64,000 nt of DNA, taken from positions 16,868,911-16,932,910 of the forward strand of contig OZ034970.1 in NCBI GenBank assembly GCA_964030785.1, read 5' to 3'. The position numbers were made by a program, and so were the translations under genes. A model generated the notes under the pieces. That model did no database searches, was not told the DNA's origin, and saw only the letters and a list, made by a program, of their open reading frames with translations. This DNA is from Siderastrea siderea (Eukaryota; Cnidaria; Anthozoa; Scleractinia; Rhizangiidae). Shown in pieces: positions 26,201 through 37,000 of the stretch (positions within the stretch are counted from its first letter, which is position 1; every line of letters starts with the position of its first letter).

Positions 26201-26937
26201 TTATCCGTCTTCCCCTACCTTGGGAATCATGCTTCCTGCCTCCTCTTTTCACCCCTCCCACAAAATTTCCGTCCCCGTTTTCTCTCGGGTTCCCGCCCCT
26301 GTGACCTGTCCCTCTTAACTTAAGAGGGACCGGCTTTCCATGAAAGGGAACCCAAGATATGTAGTGGTGTTTTAACAATTAAAAATAAATAATTTAACAA
26401 TTTAAAAATAAGTAATTTGAGATATCGAACTCTCTACGTTGCTCCAATAGTAGAACAACTCCACGTTTGTTATGAAACAACGGGATAACGACTCGTACAT
26501 GACGGATGTTCAAAACTGAAATGACAAACCTTTTTATCATAAGAACATTCCTTGACCAAACTTTGCGCGCTACCTTAAACGCGCTGGTTCAAATTTCATG
26601 CGTGAAAATAGTTTCAATTGCGGTATTCGATTCCCCGAAATGCCACATCAGAGTAAACCCTGAACGTCAGGACAGTTGGCCAAAAGCGGAAGAAAAATGA
26701 GACTTGTATGGGAATCAGGGAACCCCCATGCCTTCCAGAAATAAAAAAGAGAAGTAATAACTAGCTTACAGTTCCTCTGTTTAATGTGTTGTGTCCAGGT
26801 TTTTGATGCCAATTTTGACCGCAACACTATTGTCTACCAGCAACTGAATCCACTAATCACTGCACGATACTTGCGAATAAGGCCAACACAGTGGATTAAT
26901 CATATCTCAATGAGGGTGGAGCTCTACACTTATCGAG
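16342..26937 (+). CDS. Secreted PAN-EGF(x3)-discoidin(x2) protein
   Basis: A secreted adhesion or matrix protein, not named. Coding exons: 16342-16719, 17696-17810, 20469-20582, 21308-21421, 23555-23886, 24565-24703, 25440-25774, 26799-26937; all GT-AG with consistent phases. Exon 1 has two in-frame ATGs; the second (16360) starts a hydrophobic run, [14 protein letters not shown], suited to a signal peptide, followed by a PAN/apple-like domain ([17 protein letters not shown]). Exons 2-4 each encode one EGF domain; exons 3 and 4 begin DI(D/N)[11 protein letters not shown], the calcium-binding type, and are almost identical. Exon pairs 5-6 and 7-8 each encode one F5/8C domain ([17 protein letters not shown], then [17 protein letters not shown]). 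Three EGF plus two F5/8C is the EDIL3/MFGE8 order; the added PAN domain is common in cnidarian proteins. The 3' end is open: exon 8 ends in phase 1 and a candidate last exon is at 27394. Confidence 0.85.
18144..18525. mobile_element. TTAA MITE (GGACGG ends) in EGF-gene intron 2
   Basis: Begins TTAAGGACGGTGCC and ends GGAGCCGTCCTTAA. 382 bp including TTAA on both sides, no coding capacity. It shares the TTAAGGACG start with the elements at 14718 and 48921 but has a different interior, so it is a related subfamily. Confidence 0.7.
19003..19829. mobile_element. Inverted-repeat element with ~120-bp ends
   Basis: CACAGGGGACCC at 19003 is mirrored by GGGCCCCTGTG at 19819-19829. Inwards, GGCGGCCATTTTAAATAATTCC and GCTGTCATCTTTTCGAGGTCTGGG are mirrored at about 19715-19765. 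Between the arms, 19190-19300 resembles the 3' domain of the SINE at 39785-40018 (ACCCCAACCGGCGGGAGGC, TTGGCTATTTG), suggesting a SINE fragment caught inside. No transposase frame. The target duplication is not clear. Confidence 0.55.
21911..22412. mobile_element. MITE with TGTACC termini and TAA target duplication
   Basis: The ends TGTACCGGTCAAATTGAAGC and the mirrored TGTACCAGTAAAATTGAAGC are ~29-bp inverted repeats, flanked by TAA (21908-21910 and 22413-22415). A 3-bp TAA duplication fits the PIF/Harbinger superfamily. The interior repeats a G-rich unit, GGGGGTTGCCCA, three times near the right end, and GAATTTGAAC or CATTTGAAC four times. Confidence 0.6.
22556..23465. repeat. ATCGAT-rich inverted ends
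   Basis: TTAATCTGCTCGATTAATATCGGTAGTCGATGA (22590-22625 region) is mirrored at about 23405-23445 (TCATCGATTGCCGATATTAATCGATTAA). Both flanks also carry extra ATCGAT words. It may be a diverged MITE that encloses the microsatellite at 23171; boundaries are not resolved. Confidence 0.35.
23171..23214. repeat. (AAT)n microsatellite
   Basis: About 14 uninterrupted AAT units, followed directly by a non-repetitive segment (ATTTAACCAGGGAGCCC) that looks like the end of a dispersed repeat using the microsatellite as its tail. Confidence 0.85.
24950..25260 (-). repeat. Tandem array of the ~106-bp repeat, minus orientation
   Basis: Three units in the intron between the two discoidin domains. Landmarks are TTTAAATGG(T/A)CACAC, AACCACCTTG(T/C)ACAG and GGAAAGTACTGCTCA, the reverse complement of the 30.6-kb units. 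Confidence 0.65.
25860..25995 (-). repeat. Partial ~106-bp repeat units, minus orientation
   Basis: Truncated copies in the intron after exon 7 of the discoidin gene: GGAAAGTTCTGCTCAG, TCTTCATTTGATTAGCCACACTTG and GGAAAGTACTCCTCA. Confidence 0.5.
26092..26330 (-). repeat. CCCGCC-rich dispersed repeat, copy A
   Basis: A C-rich block with repeated TTCCCGCC, CTCCCGCC and CTTCCTGCC words around an AT segment containing ATATTATGCAATATT. The reverse complement of 57050-57260 has the same order, with ATATTATGCAATGTT in the centre, so these are two copies of one family in opposite orientation. Confidence 0.55.
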
Positions 26938-27393
26938 GTATATTGACTATTAGGCGGCCGTCGTGCGCATGCACACGTCGCCGTCTCATAAAATGGACGG
27001 TTTTTTTGTTGGTGTTTTTTTTTTGTTTTGTTTGTTTTTTTTTTGTTTTTTGTTTTTCGTCCTAAGTCAGTTCATTTAGTCCTCTTGGGGTCGCACCGCC
27101 TCTAAACAATGGCCTTGCTGTTATAATGACGTAAACAGATAAATTTTTAGTACCCACTTAAAACGCATTCGGTTTTATGAGATGAGGCTAACTAAATATT
27201 AAAAATGAAAATGGACCTTTGAACGAGAATTGCATCGCTGTTATGAACAGAAGATTGCAATGCAAGTAGCCTGCACTCGTGTCGTTAGGATCCAAATGGA
27301 GCCCTTGCCTGAAGACTGAAACATTTGTCGTGAATGTCTAAGGGCCGTACTTCACGATATCACGGTTTAATTAAGAACGATTTATTTCTCCAG

Positions 27394-27479
27394 GCAAAGC
27401 TACAGGCTCTTGCGTCTCGTTAAAACTTGACAAAGGTTACCGATTTGTCAGCAAAACAAAGTTCTCAAGTTGCTATTGA
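27394..27479 (+). CDS. Candidate last exon of the PAN/EGF/discoidin gene
   Basis: An acceptor (TTTATTTCTCCAG) is followed by a phase-matching segment of 28 codons, including GKATGSCVSLKLDKG, ending in TGA 27477-27479. The phase (needs one base from exon 8) fits the donor at 26938. There is no domain match and no obvious AATAAA soon after, so this is only the best candidate seen. Confidence 0.3.
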
Positions 27480-30032
27480 TTTTATCAGTTTTCAAAAACA
27501 ATCTGTCAAATACCGGACATTCTCCTCGTGAACAGCAATCTGTCACCGGCAATACGTTTACATACATTTAATTCCTTACATACCGGAAGTGCAAATTGTC
27601 CATAATAGGTCACCAGAAACCAAGAACTACTAAAGTTTTTTTTTTAAAGAAGCCTTTTTTTCCTTAGGAATAGGGGAGGGGAGGAGGTGAGAGACTATCG
27701 GCCGCCGGTAAATTCTTCAGAATTTGATTGATTGATTGATTGATTGACTGATTGATTGACTGATTGATTGATTATAATTGCAACAAAGTATTTATTGACC
27801 ATAAGTTTATTTTGGTTTGTTACTGCAGATACGTAGCCTGTTCCACCATTGAATTGAAAACATCATTACCTTGCAAACAAGCAGTATACCAGCGTGATGA
27901 ACCAGCGTCAACACGGAGAAACAATCTCACGCTCCAGTGTACTTTGCTTGGTATTAGAGAAGTTAGGAACCTTTGGAGTGAAACAAGAACTTTGTCCGTG
28001 GACATATATGTATTTTTTTGTTTTTCCACGTATGTATCAAACACCGGTCTGTTTAATGTACTTACAAGGTTCGGGGAGTGGGAGTCTGGTGACGTGACAG
28101 TGTGAACATGTGTGGTGAGAAGAGCACGCGAGACAAGCTTTGGATCAGTGTGGCTCTGCGATTTATCTTTCATAACTTCGATGTCTTGTCCGTAATAGTG
28201 AGGTGTGCTCAAGGCGAATAGTATCGTAGTTAGAAACAGTACGAAGAAGTTTTAGAAAAAGAAAAAGATGTTAAAAGCTGAAAATTAATCCTGTAAAAAA
28301 GGATGCAATTTACGAGCACAATCTTTATGGACATGAATGAAAATAATTTTTTTCCAAGACCATGATGTAGGGAATAACAAGTTAAAGGAGGTCCCACAAA
28401 GTTTAACAACGTCCAAGCTTTGATTTTAGCTCCAGTTTCTTTAAGGCGAAGCGACCAGGACCATTACTACTCCGCCCCCCCCCCCCCCACCCCCACCCCC
28501 AATGGGAATGCTAGTCCATTGCGGGTTATCCCCTCAATTTGTTAGTTGTTTGTTCGCTGGTACAATGTGGAGCAAAGTTTCTTGTCTAATGAAACAATAG
28601 TACAAACTCCAAGCGAAGTTCGCCGGCCTTCCGACTTAAGTCCGACACGCCAATGCGCCTGCACCAGTGACAGTTCCTGTAACACCACAAAAGGACACCG
28701 TAAACAAACACTCAAAAAGGTTCAAGTTTTTATTGTTCCTGGGAATCAGAACATTTCTCGATTTAATGTTAGATTACTCTATACAAGCAATGTTTGAATC
28801 AAAATTACTGTACAATTTTTTGGCCCAAAAAACAATTCTGGAGCAAAAACATACATTAGCCCTGTCTTGAGGATTGACAAGCCGTGATGACTGCCTACAA
28901 ATTCACTTAGTCAACAAGTTTGGCCACTTTTAAAGTTCATTTATTTTGCATACTTTCGTGTAAAGATCGACCATTTAATCAGTATCAATACAAGTTTCGG
29001 GAGATCAACTCAACAGGGGTGAGCGTGACTTAGCTTCCAGTCAGCTCCCCACGAATTCTGATTGGTTGGTCGAGCTCACGAAACCATGGAAACCAAATGG
29101 TCACACTTGAACGCCTCGCGCTTAAATACCTGCAAACTAGCTAATAACAGCTTGGGTAACTCGAAGTTTTGATTGAGGAGGCTTCATATGGATGTGAAAA
29201 AGAAAAGGAGACTTGTTTCCCTTATCATAATGACTACAAAAAAAAGTGACAAAACGTAGCTCAAAGAGCAAACTACATTGCACTGTAGGCTACCAGGAAC
29301 GGTGTATGAATAGTTACTGTTTAGAATCAAATTTTCCTTTCAATGCACTTAGTTCCGATGCACTTAGTTTCCTTGACAGTTTAGCCAGGAAACTCACTAC
29401 TAATGATAATAGACCCTTCAAAGATGTCGTTTACCAAACTGACTGACGTCAGTTTCAATGAAGTAACAAAAATGTTACGGAAAACAGTGTCCTTTGCCCT
29501 GGAATGACAATGTACACCGAAGTTTTACAGAAAATAAACTCACATAAGCAAATCGAGTAGCGTTCATGAATTTGTCTGTTAATGGAATCGTCTTCGTTGC
29601 CATTCTCTCCACGTGGGATGACTAGTTAGTGTCCAGCCTCCTTTTAGTTAGTGCCCAACCTCCTTTTACTTCTATCTGCCACACGCTGTCGAGGGTGCTT
29701 TCTGATACCCCCGAAAAATGCGGTCGCCTCTGGTAAACAAAGCGAGAAAATGAGAAGGTCCGATCAAATGACGACTCCAAATGCAAAACGGTCCCTGAGA
29801 GATGTATTCACGAAGCCACTATGAAATCAATACGAAAAACACTTCACCACAAGCAGCTTGTTTCTGAGGCCTAAGAGTTGTGACAAACTGCGGTAAATTC
29901 TGTACATCTCCAGTAATTTTTTTGTGAATGTCATACACCGCAAAGCTTTGTGTCAAGGGTGCTTGCGTGGTCGGCGATCGAGGCAAATAAAGATTCAACG
30001 CCAGTTTCCACCTCAGTGAAACCCCCACGTCA
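27480..30032. other. Convergent intergenic region
   Basis: No supported exon lies between the discoidin gene and the 3' end of striatin. It contains a (GATT)n tract at 27726-27774, a degenerate SINE-like repeat with a long C run (about 28450-28680: GGGAATGCTAGTCCATTGCGGGTTA-type sequence, interrupted here), and otherwise unassigned sequence. Confidence 0.5.
27726..27774. repeat. (GATT)n microsatellite
   Basis: About twelve GATT units with two GACT variants. Confidence 0.85.
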
Positions 30033-30038
30033 TTTATT
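30033..30038 (-). promoter_or_regulatory. Candidate polyadenylation signal of striatin
   Basis: TTTATT on the plus strand, which is AATAAA on the minus strand, 222 bases after the striatin stop codon. Confidence 0.45.
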
Positions 30039-30259
30039 TCGTTATACAAGGACACAAATTTCTAGTTTTACTCCGAGGTTTTGTTTTGTTTTGTTTTGTT
30101 TTGTTTTTAGTATTTCCGTGCCGCTACGAAGCAAGAGCCTACTGCGGCTACCGACTGTCGCGCTATCCTCTCCATACCAACATATTTCCAGGAAACCATT
30201 TCAACGCAGCGCTGCTATTAGCTAAAGGACCTGATGACGTTGCACGCGTAGCATGTTGG

Positions 30260-30953
30260 TCAAACGAAGACCTTAGCTAATCCATCGGCGCCAGCGCTAG
30301 CAATGTACGGTCGAGTGGGATGGAAAGCAACGTCATATATGGCTTCATCAAATTTCTTCCGATGTGAGGTGATTTCTTGGACGCACGTTTTGCTGTCCAG
30401 GTTCCAGAGACGAATGGAGCAGTCGTGACCTAAAAGACAAAGACACATAAACCCCTTCAAATGTGGCTGTTGATAAAATCTTAAAAAGCGTAACCATTCA
30501 ATTGAAAGCTACTTAGAGGTTCCTCCTTACGGTACTGTGCATAATGATGTGGATAAAATCCTAAAGTGTGACCATTAAAACGACAGCTAACGAGCAGTGC
30601 ATTTCTGGAGTGCTCTTTAGTACGCTGTACAATATGGTTATAACTTTCGAGTCTGTGGATGAAATCCTGATGTGTGACTCTTCAAATGAGAGCTACTGAG
30701 CAGTACTTTCCTGTGATACTGTTTATTATGCAGTACATGGTTATTCTAACTTTTGAGTCTGTGGATGAAATCCTGATGTGTGACTCTTCAAACGAGAGCT
30801 ACTGAGCAGTACTTTCCTGTGGTGCTGTTTATTATACTGTACAAGGTGGTTCTAACTTTTGAGTCTGTGGATGAAATCCTAAAGTGTGACCATTAAAGCA
30901 AAAGCTACTGAGTAGTACTTCAAAGTGTTACAGTTTGTTTGCTTTCGTTGTTG

Positions 30954-31009
<56 letters not shown>

Positions 31010-31022
31010 GTTGTTGTTGTTG

Positions 31023-31083
<61 letters not shown>

Positions 31084-34000
31084 CATTATTATTATTATTA
31101 TCATTATTATCATTATTATTATTATCATTATTATTATTATTATCATTATCATTATTATTATTATTATTTTGATCGTAAGTCCTTCTGGAAGGCAGGATTC
31201 AACATAACTTCATTGTTTCTTACTTCCGGAGAGGAGATAGAGTCCATTAGGATCCACAGCTAGGCTTGTGACTGCGTCAAGATGAGCCACCATGCTGTGA
31301 ATCTGTTTACCTAAACGGATAAAACACAACAATCTCAATGCTGAAGCGGCTGCATTAGTTACCCTCTGAACAGGCATTGTATTGTGGAATAGAAGGCACG
31401 AAAAATTGGCGAGCGGACCGAGCGGTGCGAGTCCTGGGGATAAGGCGCCACGACCCCCATCCCAGTCTGCCCACGGCTCGCTCGACTCGTCGGACGCTTA
31501 TTCCTCACTAAGGAGCCTGTTCACAGGTTAGCATTAGCAGGATAGCTAACCGATTGCTCTTTTGCTGTTGATTACGCGGGGTTGATTAGGGGTAGGGTTA
31601 CAAATAAATAAGGGCTACGCCCAAAAAAAGAGATCTTGTCACCTTTTAGGGGTTCGTTCCAAGCGGCCGAATAAGCAAAAATGACGCCTTTTAAAAATGC
31701 AGCAAAACACACAACCAGAATTACGCTCGGGATTACGGTATTTACCGACAACCATTTCCCAGTCTTCAGTTTTGAGAGAATCTCCGGGTATTCCATCCGG
31801 GAAAATCCCTCGTAAGGGGCGAGAATTTTATCCCAGCGGAATCCTTAAGCGCAGTTCCCAAGATCCAAATCAAGGCAATGCCGAGACACGTCTTCACAGT
31901 ATGGTATCGGAGCTTAAACTTGATAACACCATAGCGGTCTGAGAGCAGTAAAAGAAAAAGAAACACGCGTGCGCGCATGAAAATCACCTATCATGTGGAA
32001 ACAAGCGTCCTTCTCATTTGACTGTTTTCCGAGAAGAGAAGAGCGACTGCCGGAAGTTTTAAGCGTACAAATTAACTACAGAGTTCTTTAATTGGCACAA
32101 CAATTTTAATAAATCATCGCCATGTTTTCGAAACTACATTTACAGTGAGAAAAATGCGGTCAACTTAAAGTTACTATATAACGTCAGTACGGCAGCTGGC
32201 TGTTTTGATCATTTGCTCCCGATTGGTTTCGATGACTTGTCTGTAGGTTTAATGAAGACTTGACGATAAATTCCGAAGAATTGTTGACAGGGTACAAAGA
32301 CTTGATAAAGAGTTCGAAGACTTGCTATCGTTTCAAAGGCCCGCTTTTAGCTCGGAAGATTTGTCCACAGGTTCCGACGACTTATCGATGTTCTGAAATC
32401 CAGCGACTATTCAATATCCTCCAAAGGTTTGTCGGTAGGTTCCCATGTTATTCTAAAAGCGACTAAAAAGAAGCAAAATCATGTCGAAGTTTGATGGCGG
32501 TATTCAGAGTAAATAAGGTAAACCACTTTCTCAATCAACTTGAACCATTTTCACATTCACAAGTGCAACTGGCAAAACAGGATCTCTTCTCCTTGGCTCG
32601 CATTTGAACAACTCTTTAATTACTTCCCTGAAGCGACACGTGCGCAGAGAATACACAATGGGGTTGCACGCGCTGGAAAAATAAGTAAAGAAAAACGCAA
32701 AGTACTCGGCCCACGGAGCATCAATTCCTCTTTTCAGGAGAATGCCATGAACTATGCTGGGCACGAAACAAACAAAATAAGCCGCGACAATGATAGCAAT
32801 GTTTCGGGCTGTTTGGACTTCTTTTATTCGCAGCATGTTAAGCATTTGCTTTCCCTGTGGCGTGCACTCGTTTCCTTTAGTAATCGCTTCTATCCGCTGT
32901 CGACTCGCCCTGACTGCGCGCCAAACCAGAAACCCAATGACGGCTATTCCTAGAAAGGGGATGCCCACAATGCCGATAGCAACTTTCCAGCCTTCGGTTT
33001 TGTAGAGAATCCGCCGGTATTCCATCACGGATAATCCCTCGTAAGGCGAGAGAATCCTATCGCGGCGGAATCCTAAAGCGATTTGGAGCACGGTCCCCAA
33101 GATCCAAATCAAGGCAATGCCAAGACAAGCTTTAGACTTAGTCTTCCAAGTATGGTATCGGAGCTTAAACTTGATGGCGCCATAGCGGTCTGCCATCAGC
33201 ACGAGTAGTGCTAACACGTTTAGGTATATCATGTAGTTATGAAGGGAACAACACACGTGGCTAACCCACTTTCCCCTGAAGATTGCCGCTTTGATGATGT
33301 AATATCCAACGAAAAGCGGCACGTTTATGAGAGCGTTGCACAAGTCAATCACCGAGAGGTTGACGATGAAAAAGTTTGGAATGGTACGAGATGCTTGAAA
33401 TGGTAGACCACAAAGCAAACTAAAGTGTTCCCAACGATAGCAATTATGAAGATTATGGCTAGCAATACAATCTGAATTGAGAAAGTTGTTAGGTCTGTTT
33501 TCTCCTCGTCGTTGTCCGACATTCCAAATCTTTTAATATGCGTGGACTGTCGAAGTACAGATATTCTTAGTTTCTGTCTTCGGTGACAGGTTCAAAAGAA
33601 GTTTTTACCACATATAAACTGAGAGCGAAGATGAACGCAACTAATACGTTCTGAATGATAAGTTTCACCGTATTCAAGTCGCCGGAAACCTACGGGCTGT
33701 CCAAGACAATCTACCTTTTGTTATGGCACCACGAAAGCCTACAGCCAAAACCAGGTTTTAACAGGTACAACACGAGATCGAAGGTAAAGAACAAACGCTT
33801 TTAATACAGTTTCCCTGCTTCGGCAGCGATCAATTCTTCAAACATGTTTATTGTAGGAAAGGCAATGGAGCCCTCCGAGATTAGAAGCAAAACAAATCGT
33901 TGCCAGATTCGTCGTACTGAGTGAATTCCGAGATAAGCGACAAAACCTCTTGAAGGTAGCGCTTTAAACTTTCATCGCGCCAGAAAAAGGCCCTTCTGAA

Positions 34001-37000
34001 AAGCTTTTGTGACGCGTTGAAAAGTTCGAAGTACTAAGTGGTCCTCACCTCGTTTTTATACAGTGTTTTTAGATCTCGATGCTTCCCACGACAGCGCTGA
34101 CAGAGCAGAGCAGAGCCATGTATCTCCCCGAGTCACAAACGGAGGAAAATTACAGAAACTTCGCTTCTTTCTCCTGCTCATGTTATTATTTTTTCCTCAA
34201 CATCGTCGGCGGAAACAAAAACACATGCTCATCGGTTTTTCATCCCACGATACCAGAATGGTCATTTTTCCTTATTTCCTTGTCTATAAGAAAAGTGTTG
34301 ATAACCTTAATACCTCTTTATTTGTTCAAAATCGCTTCCGTCGCTTTCATTGGAGTTAAAGAAATTAATCGTGAGCATTTTGCTGTTTGAAACGAGTGGC
34401 AAAGAACATCCCAACAATAAATTCAAATAACCAGAAATATCGGTACAAGTAATTTCTGCGATCTTTAACGAGTAGTCAATACTCCTTTTAGTTTAGCATT
34501 TCGTTCTAGAATGAAAATCATACTGCTGCAAGAAAGCTTTAAGTACTAAACAGCGGTGAAAGTTGTCAACACTCCGAGTTAAGACCTCTTTTGTCAGGGT
34601 GAGATAGCATTAGCATGTTGTTAGCTACAAACGAATCGAAGAGGGAAAGACTCTCAACCAAGCGGCAAGTCGCACATCAAGCTGTACGGGGATGAAAAGC
34701 AAATCAAAAATCGCTGAATGCCTTATTTGTAACAGTTAACAAGCTCCATAGTATGGGGCTCAGAATCCTAGAAGCCAATATCAATCTTTTTTTAAGGACC
34801 AAGCACATATACTGCAGGGTATAAAAAGGTCAACTCCGTGTTACTCCAAACAGATTGAACAGGACAGGTGGCTCAACCGGTTTCTGTAGCACGAAGCGAC
34901 AAGGACTATCGCTACCCCCCCCCCCCTCACCACCCCCCTGGAAAAATTTTAATGAAAATGCAGCAGGGTAACCCGTAGCATTTTGATAATCTTTTCTGGA
35001 AGCTCGCTGAGCAAAACAATGTGAGGTAAAGTTTCTTGGCGAAAGAAACAACAAGAGGCAGATTATGCGAGGAACACCACCCTTCCGAGCAAAACCTCAA
35101 AGCGCTTACCACTAGAACAAGACGCCTCCATCCCAACGTCGGGCATGAGTCGAAATGTCCGGTGGGGTATGTGTGTGGCAGGGAGGGGGGTATTTTTGGA
35201 TGGGTTTTCCATCACTCATGAGGCCAAATTTGCAAAACAAACACAAAAAAAGAAGCAAATCTCGGCACAGCAGTGTAAATCTTAATTTACGTTTTTTTTC
35301 CTTTCTACATTTTTAAAATTAAGACACTCGTGAGTGACGCATTAAATTAAGACGACCCAAGAGAAACGTCAATCAGTAGGTGAAAACAAACAATTTCCTG
35401 GCAAGCGAAAGGCAATTATCAAAGAAGTTCCACCATTTCTTCTTTTTCACACCTTATCAGGATTTCATTCTTTAAGACAGCTGACAAGAATGAATTCCAT
35501 TAAACTTAAATTAAATTTCCTTTGTTGCAGAAACAGCCTTCTCCACCGCCCACATACACGCTGCAACCTTGCTCTTCGATTGCTTGCACGAACAAAGTCT
35601 TGCATGAAAAAAACGAAAACATTTCGTTTGAACACATCGTCAAATTAACAAACTTTGGGCGATAGGAAGCGTTGACTGTTATTTAAATACAATTATTATT
35701 TAAAACATTAGTACAGTTTACTTGCTTTTTTATATCAAACGTAAGAAATATAACGACAACTTTAAATGAAACGAATTTCCGCTGATAATGGAAAAATTGC
35801 CCGGCATTAGTCACGGAGAACCTGGAAATACACGAGGAGGCTGGCAGGAATGTGGAAAAAAGAAAATGCTGGATCGATAAACCGTCGCGTCGCAAGCACC
35901 TACAAAACGGCGGCTCAGAAAGAGAAAACGTAGCTAAAACCTTTCGCTAATAAACATACATACATGCAGAACCACGAAAAGAAAATAAAAGTTACGGTTC
36001 AATTATTGACCAGACTTTTTTGCGTAAATAACAAATTGTGTACAAACTTAGCCAAAATCACAGACACCCTGAATGTCGGAAGTTGCTGGTTTCAAGATAA
36101 AAGGTCCTCGTTATCAAAGCAAAGGTCGTTCGTAAAATTTATTTTACGATTTTAGGCAAACAAAGGACGACCACGAAACGAATTCCGAACAATTTTATTA
36201 ATCCAAACAACAAATTTATTGCAAATTGATGCAAAGAAGAATATCGGAAAACGACGATTTGACAATACATGTACGTGGTCGGTGTGGCATTGCTGCTTAT
36301 AACGAAGTCGGGATCTCTTTTGCCAACTCACAAACTACATCGCAAATCAGTCACCTGTACACCTTACTGAACATTGAAATACAGTCTGAAGAAAATTATC
36401 TCATAGGTTTGGACGATCTGTTACAGAAAAGAGTGACAAACTCTCTTAAGGAAAAGGGTCAAAATGCCGATTTCAAATTGAAAGCACCATGGCGGACTAA
36501 CTGTGGCGCAACCGCGTTTTTGGCGGTAAATACGGGGTCTCGAGAACCGGCACTTACCAGTATTATTGTCAAAAAAGCGTATATGTCTGTCCTCATGAGC
36601 TGTGACTGTGAGGGGGAGGGTGGGGTGGCTAACTACTTTGTTGATTTGAGTTGACGGTGAATTATCTGCAAAGGAAAAAAGGTGCAGTTAGGTGAATATT
36701 CGTTATAATTTTATTGCCACGGGAATCCAGCAGATCGGCAATGCTAAATATCTGTTACGAAGGTCTCACTCGCTCTAGGGGTTCACATTTAGTTTTTAGA
36801 GTTTTCGTAACATCATAAAATCAATGTCCCACATTTTCGGAGGGTCCAAAATTCAATTTCTGGGTGCAGAAACCCATCTAACAAAGAATTTGCAACAACA
36901 CACAACAACCTTAAAGGACACTGCATGACATATTGCGTCTGTCTGACAAGGGATTTGTTGAATCATTAAAACAAATCAGCCACTTACTGTAGGTTTTTGC

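Noticed and set aside
27829..27840. Terminal exon of the discoidin gene at the acceptor TACTGCAG
   Set aside because: In the required phase it would add only two residues before TAG; the candidate at 27394 is upstream and longer.
30086..30280. Plus-strand frame VFPCRYEARAYCGYR... as a possible last exon of the discoidin gene
   Set aside because: It has an acceptor-like TTTTTAG and some Cys, but overlaps the striatin stop region in antisense and has no discoidin-type or membrane signature.
30649..30925. CRISPR-like array
   Set aside because: Units are contiguous 106-bp tandem repeats with no unique spacers, in an animal genome.
30925..31263. Poly-Tyr, poly-Ile and poly-Leu frames on both strands
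   Set aside because: Translation of a pure ATT microsatellite.
36226..36654. 142-codon plus-strand frame
   Set aside because: It is antisense to striatin exon 16 (36558-36665), which explains its openness on that side.
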